Source of the DNA: Acanthococcus lagerstroemiae
Taxonomy: Eukaryota; Arthropoda; Insecta; Hemiptera; Eriococcidae
Assembly: GCA_031841125.1 (NCBI GenBank)
Contig: CM063107.1
Coordinates: forward strand, 22,214,499 to 22,278,498
Direction of reading: 5' to 3'
DNA length: 64,000 nucleotides
Shown here: positions 46,501 to 55,929 of the stretch, one piece after another
How positions within the stretch are numbered: position 1 is the stretch's first letter
Layout: the number at the start of each line of letters is the position of its first letter
Made by a program: the position numbers and the translations under genes
Notes under the pieces: generated by a model
Seen by the model: only the letters and a program-made list of their open reading frames with translations
Told to the model about the DNA's origin: nothing
Database searches by the model: none

Positions 46501-47243
46501 AATGTGCTATTTTATTATGTATATTGTATTCTTCAAAAATTTTACTAACCACTTTCCCGTCCTCCTATGATCCAATTTTCAACGTGGGGTCAAATTTATG
46601 TCACAGTTTAAGTCAGCACATCCAAATAAATACTATTTTATATGTAAAAAATAAAGGGTAAGGGGAATAAGAAGAAATGTCGATTGGGCCCTCCCATCTT
46701 TCAGTTTTCACCGCGCTTATATTCAATACTCTGTGGAACTGTTCTAGACTTATTTGAAACTTTCTGCGACTCTTGAAGACTCATTTACGACTTCTGAGGC
46801 ACTTTTACACTTATTACTAAGATTTTTTGAAACTTTTGAGGATTCTAGCTGACTTGTTTGAAACTCTTTGTCATTGGTTGAGTGTTTTGATTTGGATTTT
46901 CTCTCTGGGAGGGGCAGTTCCCTCCATTATCTCCCCCGTGTATCTGTACGTGGCTCAAACTTAATTATCAATCAAATATTGAAATATTTGGTACATACGT
47001 CGGTCAGCTTACTCCTGATGACATAGTGCGAGTGCATTAGACTGTTTATTGTTCTCAGCGACGACGGAAGTGTGACATCAATCGAAGCTAAGCAATATTT
47101 TCCGTAAATGTCTTCGACGTCTCCGACTAAGCTGCTGGCATTTTCCATCAATCCGTTCACATTCAAACACTGGTCAAAATCGCCCAGCTGATTTATGTTT
47201 CCCCGCAGTAGGCTTGATGGTAATTTGCCGCTTGAATCTATCA
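28593..47243 (-). CDS. nose resistant to fluoxetine (NRF-6)-like acyltransferase-3 membrane protein, 5' exon(s) not found
   Basis: Exons (minus): 47243-46999, 43493-43285, 43151-43063, 39471-39266, 38587-38430, 32987-32819, 32115-31922, 31565-31433, 31221-31032, 29195-29053, 28843-28708, 28618-28593. Phase agrees at every junction: 1898 bases plus one from a missing upstream exon, 632 residues. Residues 1 to ~150 are the extracellular NRF domain with conserved Cys (FDQCLNV, KYCLAS, ALCVPHTCT, FMCQTK). A hydrophobic helix follows (FILVIAVAAIA). The multi-pass acyltransferase-3 region carries VSCLHGIRALN, LLLSHKCM, RLTPNLIA, GPFWNVV, WWRNLLYVHNYYG, HTHQLGIDMQLYVSSPVL, ILWCSALIWG and IAYAVYLIQFPVY. 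In C. elegans the family moves lipids or drugs between intestine and other tissue; insect roles are poorly defined. The signal-peptide exon lies above 47243, possibly outside the window. Confidence 0.9.
29770..30640. repeat. AGTAGT/ACTACT word-rich block in an NRF-6-like intron
   Basis: AGTAGTTT, TAGTAGTAA and ACTACTG words recur in both orientations, with frequent CTAGTTTTTAGTAGT phrases (for example near 29850 and 30005). They are not in register, so this is not a simple tandem repeat. It is bounded by ordinary AT-rich sequence. Confidence 0.6.
33750..34023. mobile_element. 274-bp inverted-repeat element (MITE-like)
   Basis: Perfect 18-bp inverted ends: CATCCCGTTGAAGATTTT at 33750-33767 and its complement at 34006-34023. 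The interior has partial palindromy (GTGGAA and CGCATTC words near both ends). No target duplication could be recognised, so the superfamily is undetermined. It lies in the intron between NRF-6-like exons 5 and 6. Confidence 0.65.
34703..34813. repeat. structured SINE-like element, copy 1
   Basis: A 111-base sequence is flanked by CTGTATATTTAATGG (34688-34702) and CTGTATATTTATGG (34814-34827), a 14-15-bp target-site duplication. It matches copy 2 at 63290-63401. Shared features are a hairpin TGGCGATG-loop-CATGCCA, a GACTCCCC/GTAGCCCC-type block, CTGGAAACTACCC and ATCGCATCAGTGGCC. No tRNA-type A/B boxes are visible on either strand. Confidence 0.75.
34955..35790 (+). pseudogene. RTE-like non-LTR retrotransposon 3' fragment
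   Basis: Translation with frameshifts and stops gives the end of a reverse transcriptase and the following domain: LRFADDLTEL (catalytic FADD), EKAGLSVNTSKTK, then TQRAMERSMLGIKVKDKI, KWRYGGHIWRQEDGSW and GEPTTRWRDLF. This order is typical of RTE-like and related LINEs. The 5' part is absent. The 3' end has an (AATAAT)-type tail near 35805. It lies in an NRF-6-like intron, antisense to that gene. Confidence 0.8.
36333..36737 (+). pseudogene. open frame of unknown origin next to the pogo-like remnant
   Basis: An uninterrupted 134-codon frame with a basic, protein-like composition (GERRKYVKSYLRMFGSIG, LTKLCRKPYLSEEKK) ends at a donor-like GGTAAG. An acceptor-like TTCCAG follows near 36820, after which a KKIDEIIHATNPSL frame begins. 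I do not recognise it. It may be the N-terminal exon of the pogo-like transposase remnant downstream, or a separate captured fragment. Confidence 0.35.
36818..38022 (+). pseudogene. pogo/Tigger-like DDE transposase remnant
   Basis: Fragments in shifting frames follow the order of pogo/Tigger (DDE_1) transposases: NIVAIISIRPHTS then HRLQSVDLVFMRSLKSHYL (family pattern PHTSHRLQPLD..FM..LK..Y), then GDIRESC, RGRGRKPEQSKLLTSSP (the usual RGRKxGKSxxLTSTP tail) and finally CAGQEPDKETFIVCEYC, which resembles a terminal zinc finger. A ~290-base unrelated insert at about 37185-37475 separates the catalytic part from the tail. Several stops make it non-functional. It is intronic to the NRF-6-like gene and on the opposite strand. 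Confidence 0.6.
39026..39049. repeat. CA microsatellite
   Basis: About twelve AC dinucleotides in an NRF-6-like intron. Confidence 0.85.
39585..39765. mobile_element. hAT-type MITE, 181 bp
   Basis: The termini TAGTGGCGTAGCCAGG and (right end, complemented) CAGTGGCATAGCCAAGG are inverted repeats. Perfect 8-bp direct repeats CACAAAAT flank it (39577-39584, 39766-39773). An 8-bp duplication and CAGTGGCGTAGCC-type ends are typical of hAT elements. It lies in an NRF-6-like intron. Confidence 0.75.
40790..42840 (-). pseudogene. LINE fragment (endonuclease end to reverse transcriptase) interrupted by a MITE
   Basis: Read on the minus strand from 42840 downward: the end of the endonuclease region (FTFSSGHRFARVNVDLALD), then VQKALGTAKKGKATGPDGMDSEVL and FIPRQWHHMKIIL. 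The frame breaks at the MITE (42214 to 41264) and resumes with YKTGDWSDVNRYKPISL, RRGCSTTDHIFALSQILEET, VEVFNKIYEKIASYV and NGVTQEADF. The DFDQAFD and NYRPISL equivalents identify the reverse transcriptase. Several stops and frameshifts show it is dead. It sits in the intron between NRF-6-like exons 3 and 4, in the same orientation as the gene. Confidence 0.8.
41266..42212. mobile_element. Tc1/mariner-type foldback MITE with internal tandem duplication
   Basis: Ends are CAGGGTGTGTCAAAATTG and its complement, flanked by TA on both sides (41264-41265, 42213-42214). The interior is palindromic: GCTTACCATG, CGCGGTTTCTGTG, GACTCAG.GCGCATTTC and CCTTTGGAGAAG blocks recur in mirror order. A ~379-base period repeats GTTGTGACGACTCAG at 41426 and 41805, so the element is a palindrome plus most of a second palindrome. 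It is inserted in the LINE at 40790-42840. Confidence 0.8.
44500..46600. repeat. satellite-like interspersed array of two unit types
   Basis: Unit 1 (roughly 130 bases) reads AATTCAGCGACCTTGAAAAC, a CTATTTGATATGC stretch, ATTGTATTTTTCAAAAAT, a C-rich CTCCCCTTCCCC stretch, CAGTTTTCAACTTG and AGGTCAAACTGATAC. Copies lie at about 44500-44870 and 46150-46600. Unit 2 (about 275 bases; AATAATTTGGTAG.CGGC to CAAATTTCGT) occurs at 44900-45175 and 45870-46135. The part between, about 45180-45865, has AAGCTGAA/TGAAAG words and no gene. Confidence 0.7.
46730..46880. repeat. AAGACTC/TTTGAAAC word array, third site
   Basis: The same vocabulary as in PLAA intron 3 (CTAGACTTATTTGAAAC, CTTGAAGACTCATTT, TTTTTGAAACTTTTGAGG) occurs on the plus strand, just below the NRF-domain exon. 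Confidence 0.55.
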
Positions 47244-47689
47244 CTGAAAAATTGAAAACAAACACGTATTTCGAAGTTACTTTTGGTGTACTAATGAAAC
47301 CAATTAATCATTAATTTTTGCTCAAGTCACTATCAAATCAAGGAGTACAGTTAATCAACATAATCGCTAATATGTACTCAAATCTCAAAGCAAGAATTAT
47401 TACGGACTAAGTTGGCCCCTATTTCAACACAGAAAAAGGAGGCAGGGAGATCCCGTCTGCCCTATATTATTCAACTGTTTGCTTAATGAGGTCTTTAGAT
47501 CCTTAGAGCGGAAAGAAGAAGGAAGTAATATAAATGGATAATACCTAAGCAACCTCAGATTTGCTGATGATGTTATTTTGGTATCTAAAAATCTAAATCA
47601 AACAAATGATCACTGAATTAGTTGAAGAAGGTCGAAAGTCAGGTTTGGGGATAAACCTGGAAAAACAAAATGGCCCTCTAAATGGGTAA

Positions 47690-49100
47690 TTTTTCCAAAA
47701 ATGGTTATTTTTGAGCTTCTATAATTCGCTAAAATTTTTTGCTTTTTTCTACATTTTTTTAAAAACATATTTCTTAGTATACCTTTCAACGATTTTTTGT
47801 GATGAATTTTCCTTCATTTTGATCCTTTAATTGGCTAAAATTTCAGTCTCCTTTTTTTGTAACGACAGGGGAATGAGAAGTGTTACAGAGGAATGAGCAA
47901 TGTTAACGCAGCAGTGTAAAAATCGATTGTAAGAAGTGCAATATGTATGAGGTGTGAGAGTAATGGGCACAGAATTATACTTGTACTTATAACTTGCATA
48001 TCAAAGAAACTTATTGGTAGGTAATCCAAATCGTCCTCTTTTCGCTTTTTGCGCATAAAAAATTGTAATTATTGTGAAAATTGTGCATATATTTGAAAAA
48101 ATCACGTAAATGATTAAACTTAACTATAGTATCGAAAATTATAAATCTAGGAAAATCACAATCAATTATGCTCAGTTATAATAACAAATTTCTTGAATTT
48201 TCGATATTTTTGGCACCATCTGTGAAAGAAAACATCCATATTATCCTCATGATAGTGTATAATGGACTAAGATCTCAACGCTTTCTCTTTTGAAAAAGTT
48301 ATGTGAAAGTATGCTTTACTTATTCTCATTCCCCTGGAAATACAAAAGGTGATGAATCAGGGGAATGAGAACCAGGGGAATAAGAATTCGTCGCTAAAAT
48401 AAATGTAACTCGGCTCTAAATAGCAGTCTGGCGCCAGTAATTGGCCAGTCATCTCAGGCAACATACGAAAAGCGATATAATACATTAGTGTATTTCAAAA
48501 CTTATCGAGAACAGATCTGCAGGTTCCCAGGGGAATGAGAACTATGATTAACCATCCAACGAACATCTTTCCTTCTAACTCGACAGTACGGATACTACAG
48601 AAACTTGTCACATGGCAATGGAAAACGTAACTAATCGCAGTTATCGAGCAATGTTGCCAACTCATTATGAGCAACATTACACGAATTCCCTTCTCTCAGC
48701 ACTCGTTTACAGTTACAGTATGGACAGGAGAATGAGATCCTGAAGTGGCGACACTCACAAATCATCTCAGTGTACCCTTCTTTCCAGTACAAAAGCCTAT
48801 CTCATGATATTCATAGCTGCATTAGTCGTGTCTTGTACATAGTTGCCACTTTTGGTTCATGATATCTGTTGTGTGAGGGAGATATGAATTTTTGATGTTC
48901 GAGATTCTTGACTGGCGACATGCCAGGGGAATGAGAATTCGAGTATTTATTTATGGGACCGGGAGGGGGTTCTGGTTGAGTTAAGTTCACAAAGAATGAC
49001 TGAAATTTTTCTATATACTTGTATGTAATAGACTGCATGGAAAAAAGCGCAAAAAAATCTAATATTCTTCTCAAAATTGCACGACGACAGCAAATGCCCA
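47690..49100. repeat. CAGGGGAATGAGAA word block inserted in a LINE
   Basis: The 14-mer or a near variant occurs at 47866, 47886, 48358, 48373, 48528, 48725 and 48924, and inverted at 48323-48336. Spacing is irregular (15 to 460 bases) and the sequence between copies is unrelated, so this is not a tandem satellite. Its limits coincide with the break in the LINE reading at about 47685 and 49105. Confidence 0.75.
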
Positions 49101-49568
49101 TTAATTGAAGAATTACCCTAATAGCCACAGCGAAGGGTTTTTGGAAATAAAGAATATTAAAATCGAAAAAGCTCACGAAGCAATATATTTGGGGCAGATA
49201 ATAAGCACAGAAGAAAGAGTGGAGAAAGAGGTGAATCGAAGAGTAACACTGGCATGGAATAAATTTTGGAATCTCAACTGTCAAAGGCCATTTTAAAAAG
49301 GGAAGTATTAAATAGCACGAAATAAGAAGTGTGATTGAACGAAATGTGAAGCCACGAAAAAAAAAATTTTAATTACGAGTTTTAAAATCGATATCACGAA
49401 ATGACTTGCATACGGTATATTATGTTGTTTAAACACAAAAATTATACGTCATCGCGGATAACGTACACACTCGTGGAGATAGGAGATCCATGAGTTTAAG
49501 AGGGATCCAATTTTCTATAAAAACGATCATTAAGAATTTTTTCTTAAGTACTCTAGAAACGCCATAGA

Positions 49569-49631
49569 GGGGAGCTCTGAGGTAATGCTCGAAAGGGCGG
49601 ATTTCAGGGCTTCGGTTGAGAGAACAAAAAA
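49569..49631 (+). repeat. 3' fragment of the tRNA-type SINE found at 58.9-59.1 kb
   Basis: CTCTGAGGTAATGCTCGA, AGGGCGGAT and TTCGGTTGAGAG followed by an A-rich stretch match the tail of the minus-strand SINE at 58931-59148 with few differences. The tRNA-like head is absent. Confidence 0.65.
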
Positions 49632-50620
49632 GAGTGGGCGTGTAATAATTACCCTTTATTACAGTACATTAGGAATTTTTAGACCTATTATTTATGCGAA
49701 TGACCCCATCGAGATCATCGAGGGGTTTCGAACTCAACGAATTCGTTTTTGATATCGGTTTGGCTCTTAATCTAAATTTGTGGCTCCTGAGGAGGGGGAG
49801 AATCGATTCATAGATTTTTATTGCTCCAAAATTTGATTTTGACATTAATTTGTGCGCAATTGTAAATTTGTGGCAAGTATGATGGAGGCCGAGAATTTGA
49901 ACTTTTTATTTCGGGCGCAGTAATATCGTGTCTTTTTTTCATTGTGTGTAGAAGGTATTAAAATTCCGGGCGTATTTTATTTTATCAGGTGAGTGAATTA
50001 TACTGCGTTCTGAAGTTTAATTTTTTCTCCAAACTTTTTCTTTTTCTGTTTCGTACTTGTTACTGCGCTTGTCATTTATGTATTTCGTGCAAACAGCATA
50101 TTTCTTTCGTGAATTCAACATTACCATTGTGGGCCGATAAATGGGTCCCTTTTAAAAATAAACTAAAATGTGACATATTTAATGCCTGTGTTACCCCAAC
50201 ACTAACTTATGGCTCCCAAACCTGGCCCTTACTGAAGAAACGAAAATCAAAATTACCCGAAATAAGATGGAGAAATCCATGTTGGAAATAAAGCAAAAAG
50301 ATAAGATCCCACTTAAAACAATCAAAACAAGTCTAAATTTAGTTATGAGTTGTCAATATCAGAAGACAAAAAGAAACTGGAGGTCATATTGCTCGTTTAA
50401 AAGACCATAGATGGACATACCAGCTAACGTTCTGGTGGTCACTACCTCATAAAAGAAGTAAAGGCAGACAAAAGATGAGGTGGCGAGATGATTTTGACAA
50501 GTTCCTCCGTAGTACTTACTTTCATAGGGTGGCGTGGGAAAAGAAGGAATGGTGCAAGCCTGGAGATTTTTGCCCAAAGACAGGGGATGTGGTGATAGGA
50601 GCCGGTTAATGAAGGTGTTA

Positions 50621-52399
50621 ACGTGAAATGTATAGTTGTTATTTACTTAAACGCACTAGTAAAGGCTTTAATTAATGGAACAAACGTATACACTTTTGCT
50701 CATCTGTGAGCTTGCATCCGATGCAAAATATCATTGCGTGTCAATGTAAATCGTTACTTCGTTTTGGGTATTTTAAGGGTAAATTCCTATTTAACGTAAT
50801 TGAAGACGCGCACGTCCGCGTTAGGTCTTCGAGCACGTACACTTAAGTGCGTTCTCGTGTCAAGGTAATAACCGCCATGCTTGAAGTGTTAATTTATTCA
50901 CACTATCCGTAAGAGCAAATACGCTAATTAAAACGCTGCAGGGCCGCTAAACGGGCAAACAATTTTTACGTTGCTTTTGCACTTTTTTTTTTTTTCATGT
51001 CCATTTGGTTTGGAATACATTTACTTTATGGCGCGTAAATACAAGTGATAATATGTACTAATACGATTATACTAGGTATTTCAATGTCATTTAAAATGGC
51101 GACATAAAAGACATACGTTTAAATGAAAGAATTCTGTCTCGTTTGGGGATGTTCCTCCTGAAATTGTCAAGGTTATAGAATCATAGGCAGTGTCAGTGCT
51201 CGATTTCCTTCCTGCGATAAATGCGATCTTTGTATTATTTCGTGCATAGAAAATTGAAAAATTGAATCTCGTATGTATATTCTCATACAAAAAAGTATTC
51301 AATCTGTTTACTGTACGCCGTGATCGAGAAAAATCCAAATTGTAACTCGGACGATTAGTCATAAAAGTCGTGCCCAGAAAAGTGAACGAAATGGTTACTT
51401 CGCTCATTGTACCGAGAAGAGATAATGAAGGAGCCAATAACAAACATTCAATGAGTGGCAGGAAGAGCACGAATATGTTGACGTTCTCCGCGTGTCATAC
51501 CTTTCAATTTGAAGTAGCCCGAAATTATATGCGATGAATGAGTATATCACAAAAACATAAAGATTCCATAGTGGCCATACAAACCGATTTAGACGTATTT
51601 ACTTGTTTGAAGGAGCACGTGAGTCGACATGAACAAAACACGAAAAAATGCTGACGTAATGAGGAAATGAGTCATTGTTTCATGAGGACTGGATACGTAT
51701 TTGTCGTGTGTGGATTAAAATATAATTAAGTTCTTGTTGAAGAATATTAGAGCCTAGAAACAAGGCAGATTACGATTTCGAGCGTTGATATATAACAAAA
51801 ATTATTTTCTATACCATAATGATCGTAGAATCATGATTTTTTATCGCAAAATCGATGAGAAGGACTCATGTAGTTCAAGGCAAATATTATGCACAAAAAG
51901 TACACTTATAGAAGTAGGTATAAGCTTACCTTATCAAAATTATCCTACTTTTTGACCAGTACCCAGGGGCGAAATGGGGTTGAGAGGCCACCGGAAAATC
52001 AGATTTGCACACTAACACCGTAACAATCGCAGGCTCCCCTCCTACTCCCTCTCTACGGGAGTACGTTGAGAACATTCTTCATTATGATTGTCATTTTTCT
52101 CATTCTTACCTTTCCTTACACCCCTCGAAAAAAGCGCAAAAAATAACATGTATCATTCCTTAAAACATTTTTTACAACTTTCTTCTGTAATATTTTATTA
52201 TGGGAAGACAAAAGGGTACAGGGGGTGGGGTTTTATAACCGAAAACCAATAATGAGAAAAATCAAAGAAATTGGAGGAGTCTCTGAAAGGATTTGCTACC
52301 TCATACTCTCAGTGGAAGAAAAGTCAATGCATTGATAGTCCAAAAATATATCCCTAACAATGTAGGCTAAAGGAAGGGAAAGGGAGGAGTTCCATGTAA
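50621..52399. other. no gene recognised
   Basis: AT-rich sequence. A minus-strand open frame at 51087-51470 of 127 codons begins with GTG and has no recognisable motif; I considered and rejected it as the missing first exon of the NRF-6-like gene. Confidence 0.5.
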
Positions 52400-54085
52400 A
52401 TCTGAAAGAGCTTTTGGACCAAAATAAAGAATATTATACAATGATAAAGGGGCATTGGAATGCGAAAATTGGTGGAAATGAGGAAGTGTTGGGATCTTGG
52501 GTAAATATGATTTAGGATTCAAGTACAAAAATGGAGAAAGATTAATAGAATTTGCATCCCAACAAAATCTTGAAATAGCAAATACTTTCTACAAAAAAAA
52601 AAAAAAAAAAAAGAGACAAGCCAAAAAAGTCACATGGATATCCTCCGATCAAAAAACAGAAACTAAATAGACCATATTTTAAGAAATGATATGAAGATAA
52701 TACAAGACATTTCCACAGTGACTAATTTCAACTTTTCATCGGACCATAGAATAAGATGGGGAAGGAGGATAAAATACAACAATAATTATAAGAAAAAAGA
52801 GAAGTTTGCAATAAAAATTATCCCAGTGCACAGGTACGACAAATATTATAGGGAAGGAGTCAAAGAAATTATTGGAAGGAGACAAAAAAAAAATGGAAAC
52901 TCAGTGCAAGGAAAATATACTATCATAGAAGAAGCAATTAAAGTAGGTAACAACGAATTGGGGTGGTTAGAGAAAAAGAAATAGCGGATGATAAACTAAC
53001 AGCAGAAAACACCAAAAAGATAATCGAAGAAAGAGAGCAACTGCAAAAGAAAAAATTTTGGCACCAACGGAGAAAATAAAATTAACAGAATTGAAGAAAT
53101 TAGCCCGACAACAAAATTCGTAATGACATAAGAACATTTGATGCAGCGGAAGTGGAAAGCGGTTTGAGAGACAATGGATCTATAAGAATGGCAGCAAGAG
53201 AATTGAGAAAAGGGAGAAATTTGATATTGAAGGTAGAAAACAAACAAGGGGAGGAAATTAGGGACAGGGAGCAAATTGTGGAAGCAGCTACGCAATTCTA
53301 GGAAAAACCATGGAGCAGAGATTTCATACACGAAAACAAAATAGCAAAAGACTGTCAATAAATATGGAAAAAACAAAAACTGTAACAAACAAGGAAATGA
53401 GGGAATTCAAAACTGGAGGAAGGATAATACAAACAGTAAAAGAAACTGAATATTTAGGACAAACAATTTCATTTTAAAATAGGAACAAAAAAGAAATATC
53501 CAAAAGATTAAAGAGAGGGGGTGGAAGAACTATTGGGCCAAAAAAGAATTCTATAAAGGGAAAATGGCAAAGAAACTGAAATTCGAAATCTGGGAGAGTT
53601 GTACCTTACCATCACTAACATACGGATGTCAAACATGGGCGGCAACAAGAGCCAGTGTTGAAAAAATTCAATCCACTCAAAGAGCAATGGAAAGAAGTAT
53701 CTTAAAAATCAAAAAGCTGGACAAAATCAAGAACACGGAAATCAGGGGAAAATCAGGACAAAAAGATATAGGACACGATCAAAAAGTTAAAAGCAAAATA
53801 TGCGGGACATGTAATTAGGCAAGAGGACAGATGGGGGAGGAAAGTTTTGAACTGGATACCAAGGAAAGTGAAGAGCAACAGGGGAAGACCACAAACAAGA
53901 TGGAAATACGAGATAGTTCAGTAGGGGGAATCAACTTGGGAAAGAGAAGCGCGAGAGAGGAAAAGATGGAAGAGATGTGCAGAGGCATTTACCCAGAAAT
54001 GGGTCAATATTGGTGGAATAGAGTCCGACAAAAGTTAAATATAAGAGATTTTACTGACCAATGTGCTGTAAAATAAAATAGAATA
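52400..54085 (+). pseudogene. RTE-like LINE with the reverse transcriptase core deleted
   Basis: The endonuclease part reads GHWNAKIGGNEEVLG, KNGERLIEFASQQNLEIANT, VTWISSD and NFSSDHRI. After ELRKGRNLILKVENKQGEE and REQIVEAATQF the sequence jumps directly to INMEKTKTVTN, KETEYLGQTISF, CTLPSLTYGCQTWAA, TQRAMERSILKIKKLDKI, AGHVIRQEDRWGRKVLNWIP and GRPQTRWK. The whole catalytic fingers/palm part, including FADD, is missing. A 20-base poly-A tract at about 52591 lies inside the endonuclease part. Confidence 0.8.
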
Positions 54086-54189
54086 GAAAAGTAATAACAA
54101 TCGGTGAAATTAGATTAACCTAGTTAGATAGCTGGACATTTTCAAGGAAACAATTTTTGCGTTTCCTAAGTGATAGTTTGGATTCGATG

Positions 54190-55929
54190 CACTGAAAGAA
54201 CAGCTCATTAACTGCTCTGGTACATTCAGTAACTACTCCAGTAAATTCAGTAATGGAGTCTGAGAAATGCAATTTTTAATGAATTCCGGCAATCATTATG
54301 GTGCATATGGCACTGAGAGCTGAATTGTCCCGGAATCATTCTAACGAGTTAATTATTACCAGAGTATTAAAAAACGTTTACTGAGTTGTTCAGTAATGAT
54401 TCATGTACAATGTCTGTAAACATAATGAGATGTAGTCATGCACAGATTACCTTTAGAATACAATAATCAATGCAGTGAACATCGTATCCATTCCCTCATT
54501 CTGAAATGTACAGGAGACATTACACTGCTGGTACTCAACAATGAATATGATTTAGTGGATACTGATATGCACGGTAATGGCTACTGTTTGACATTGTAGC
54601 CGTTACAGAGGAAGCTGCAGGACATGATAATTTGCTGGAGCACCGTATATAACAAAGTCAGATTACTGAAGTGTCTGGCGCCATCATTTTGCACTAGTGG
54701 TTAATAAGCTTCTTCATCTTCGCATGCTGTTTCTGACTAGCAAGGCGAGTGTACATGTACCTTAGTTGCAATTCAGTTTTTTTATTAATTTTCGTGATAG
54801 TTTGCTCAGATGCTTATGTAATGGATTCTGAGAATATTGGTAAGTAATTTTATGCATCAGTTATTGTATTCTTTGCTTCTGACAACATTAAAATGAACGG
54901 TGCTGGTAACATACTCGTACTCGCTTTGCCCGCACTTTCACTACTACGGATCGAGTATAAGCGTTCCTTTTATCCAAAATTACACTCTATTAGCGTACCT
55001 ATAATAATGTAGATAGATACCCGTGTTTTGTGATCTGTGTCCCTGGATATTGTTGGAATTCACAAAAAGTCGCGGACTGTAAGTAGTTGCTGTTCGAGTG
55101 GAGGAATGACAAAGGTATCACTATCACGTGCTTTTTAAGAATGCGAGAAAGTGATCAGACTCGTTCTAATGCCACATTTGCCAGCAGTAGTGATTGAGGC
55201 GACTCTGAAGTGAATGAAGAGACCCCTCTCTTTTTCAGAATCGATATTTTTCAGGCAGGCCACGAACGCTCAGTTAATTTTGTATGGGCAACAGTTTTCG
55301 GGTCTATGTAAAATTATGAGACAATTGTTTCTTAGCAATGAATGCATATGAGGGGCAACACTACTCCAGAAAGAAGTGAATGGTTCCCGTACAATTCATA
55401 AATGCGTATAAAAGGACACGTGAATAGCTAGGTACCAAAATCAGCGATGGTTAACAAAGAATTCATAAATGCTTACAAAACGACACATGAATAGCGACGT
55501 ATTCCAGATCAGCAATGGTTAACAAAGAACTATGTAATCATTGCTGTGCTTTCGCTCAATCATTATATCACAATCTACACGGGGTCCCTAAGTTCTTCAG
55601 TAATGATTACAAAAAGTCTGTTTAATGATTCATGGGTTGCTGTGAAGCGTTTCATACTCAAACAGGAATAATTACTGTGTTGCTCTTTATCTGTTAACTA
55701 ACGGAATATAACGGGTACGGACCCATACAGGAATGATCATTGTATTCCTCTCAGTCCGTTAATTAATGGAATATAATGGTTACAGATTTACCCAGAAACA
55801 GTTCTAACACTATTTTCTACCTCTTACTGCCTTATATCGGGAATGGTAAATGTGTTTGAGTGTTGTCCCAGGATCTCATTAACCATTACCTTTTTTTTTT
55901 GGAAACATTACTGGATTGTTCTTTCAGTG
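54190..55929. mobile_element. 1.74-kb inverted-repeat element with internal TTCAGTAATGATT words
   Basis: Thirteen-base perfect inverted ends, CACTGAAAGAACA at 54190-54202 and its complement at 55917-55929, continue into similar CATTAA/CCAGTAA sequence. TTCAGTAA, CAGTAATGATT and GGAATGATCATT words fill the first and last few hundred bases, as subterminal repeats do. No long frame was recognised, so it is non-autonomous. A target duplication was not evident. Confidence 0.55.

Larger units (their letters stand above)
47400..50620 (+). pseudogene. RTE-like LINE in three collinear pieces
   Basis: Piece 1 (47400-47685) gives QGDPVCPILFN-like sequence, NLRFADDVILVSKNLNQ and a NLEKTK-like end. Piece 2 (about 49105-49300) continues with FLEIKNIKIEKAHEAIYLGQ and NRRVTLAWNKFWNL. 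Piece 3 (about 50120-50620) gives KLKCDIFNACVTPTLTYGSQ, then in other frames GHIARLKDHRWTYQ, RQKMRWRDDF and VAWEKKEWCKPG. The order matches one LINE. The 47690-49100 gap holds the CAGGGGAATGAGAA block; the 49300-50120 gap holds a SINE tail and AT-rich sequence. Piece 3 could belong to a second copy. Confidence 0.75.

Noticed and set aside
51087..51470. 127-codon minus-strand open frame as the missing first exon of the NRF-6-like gene
   Set aside because: It starts with GTG after an in-frame stop, lacks the Cys/Trp pattern expected just before the LDSSGK-like junction, and has no donor leaving the single base that the next exon needs.
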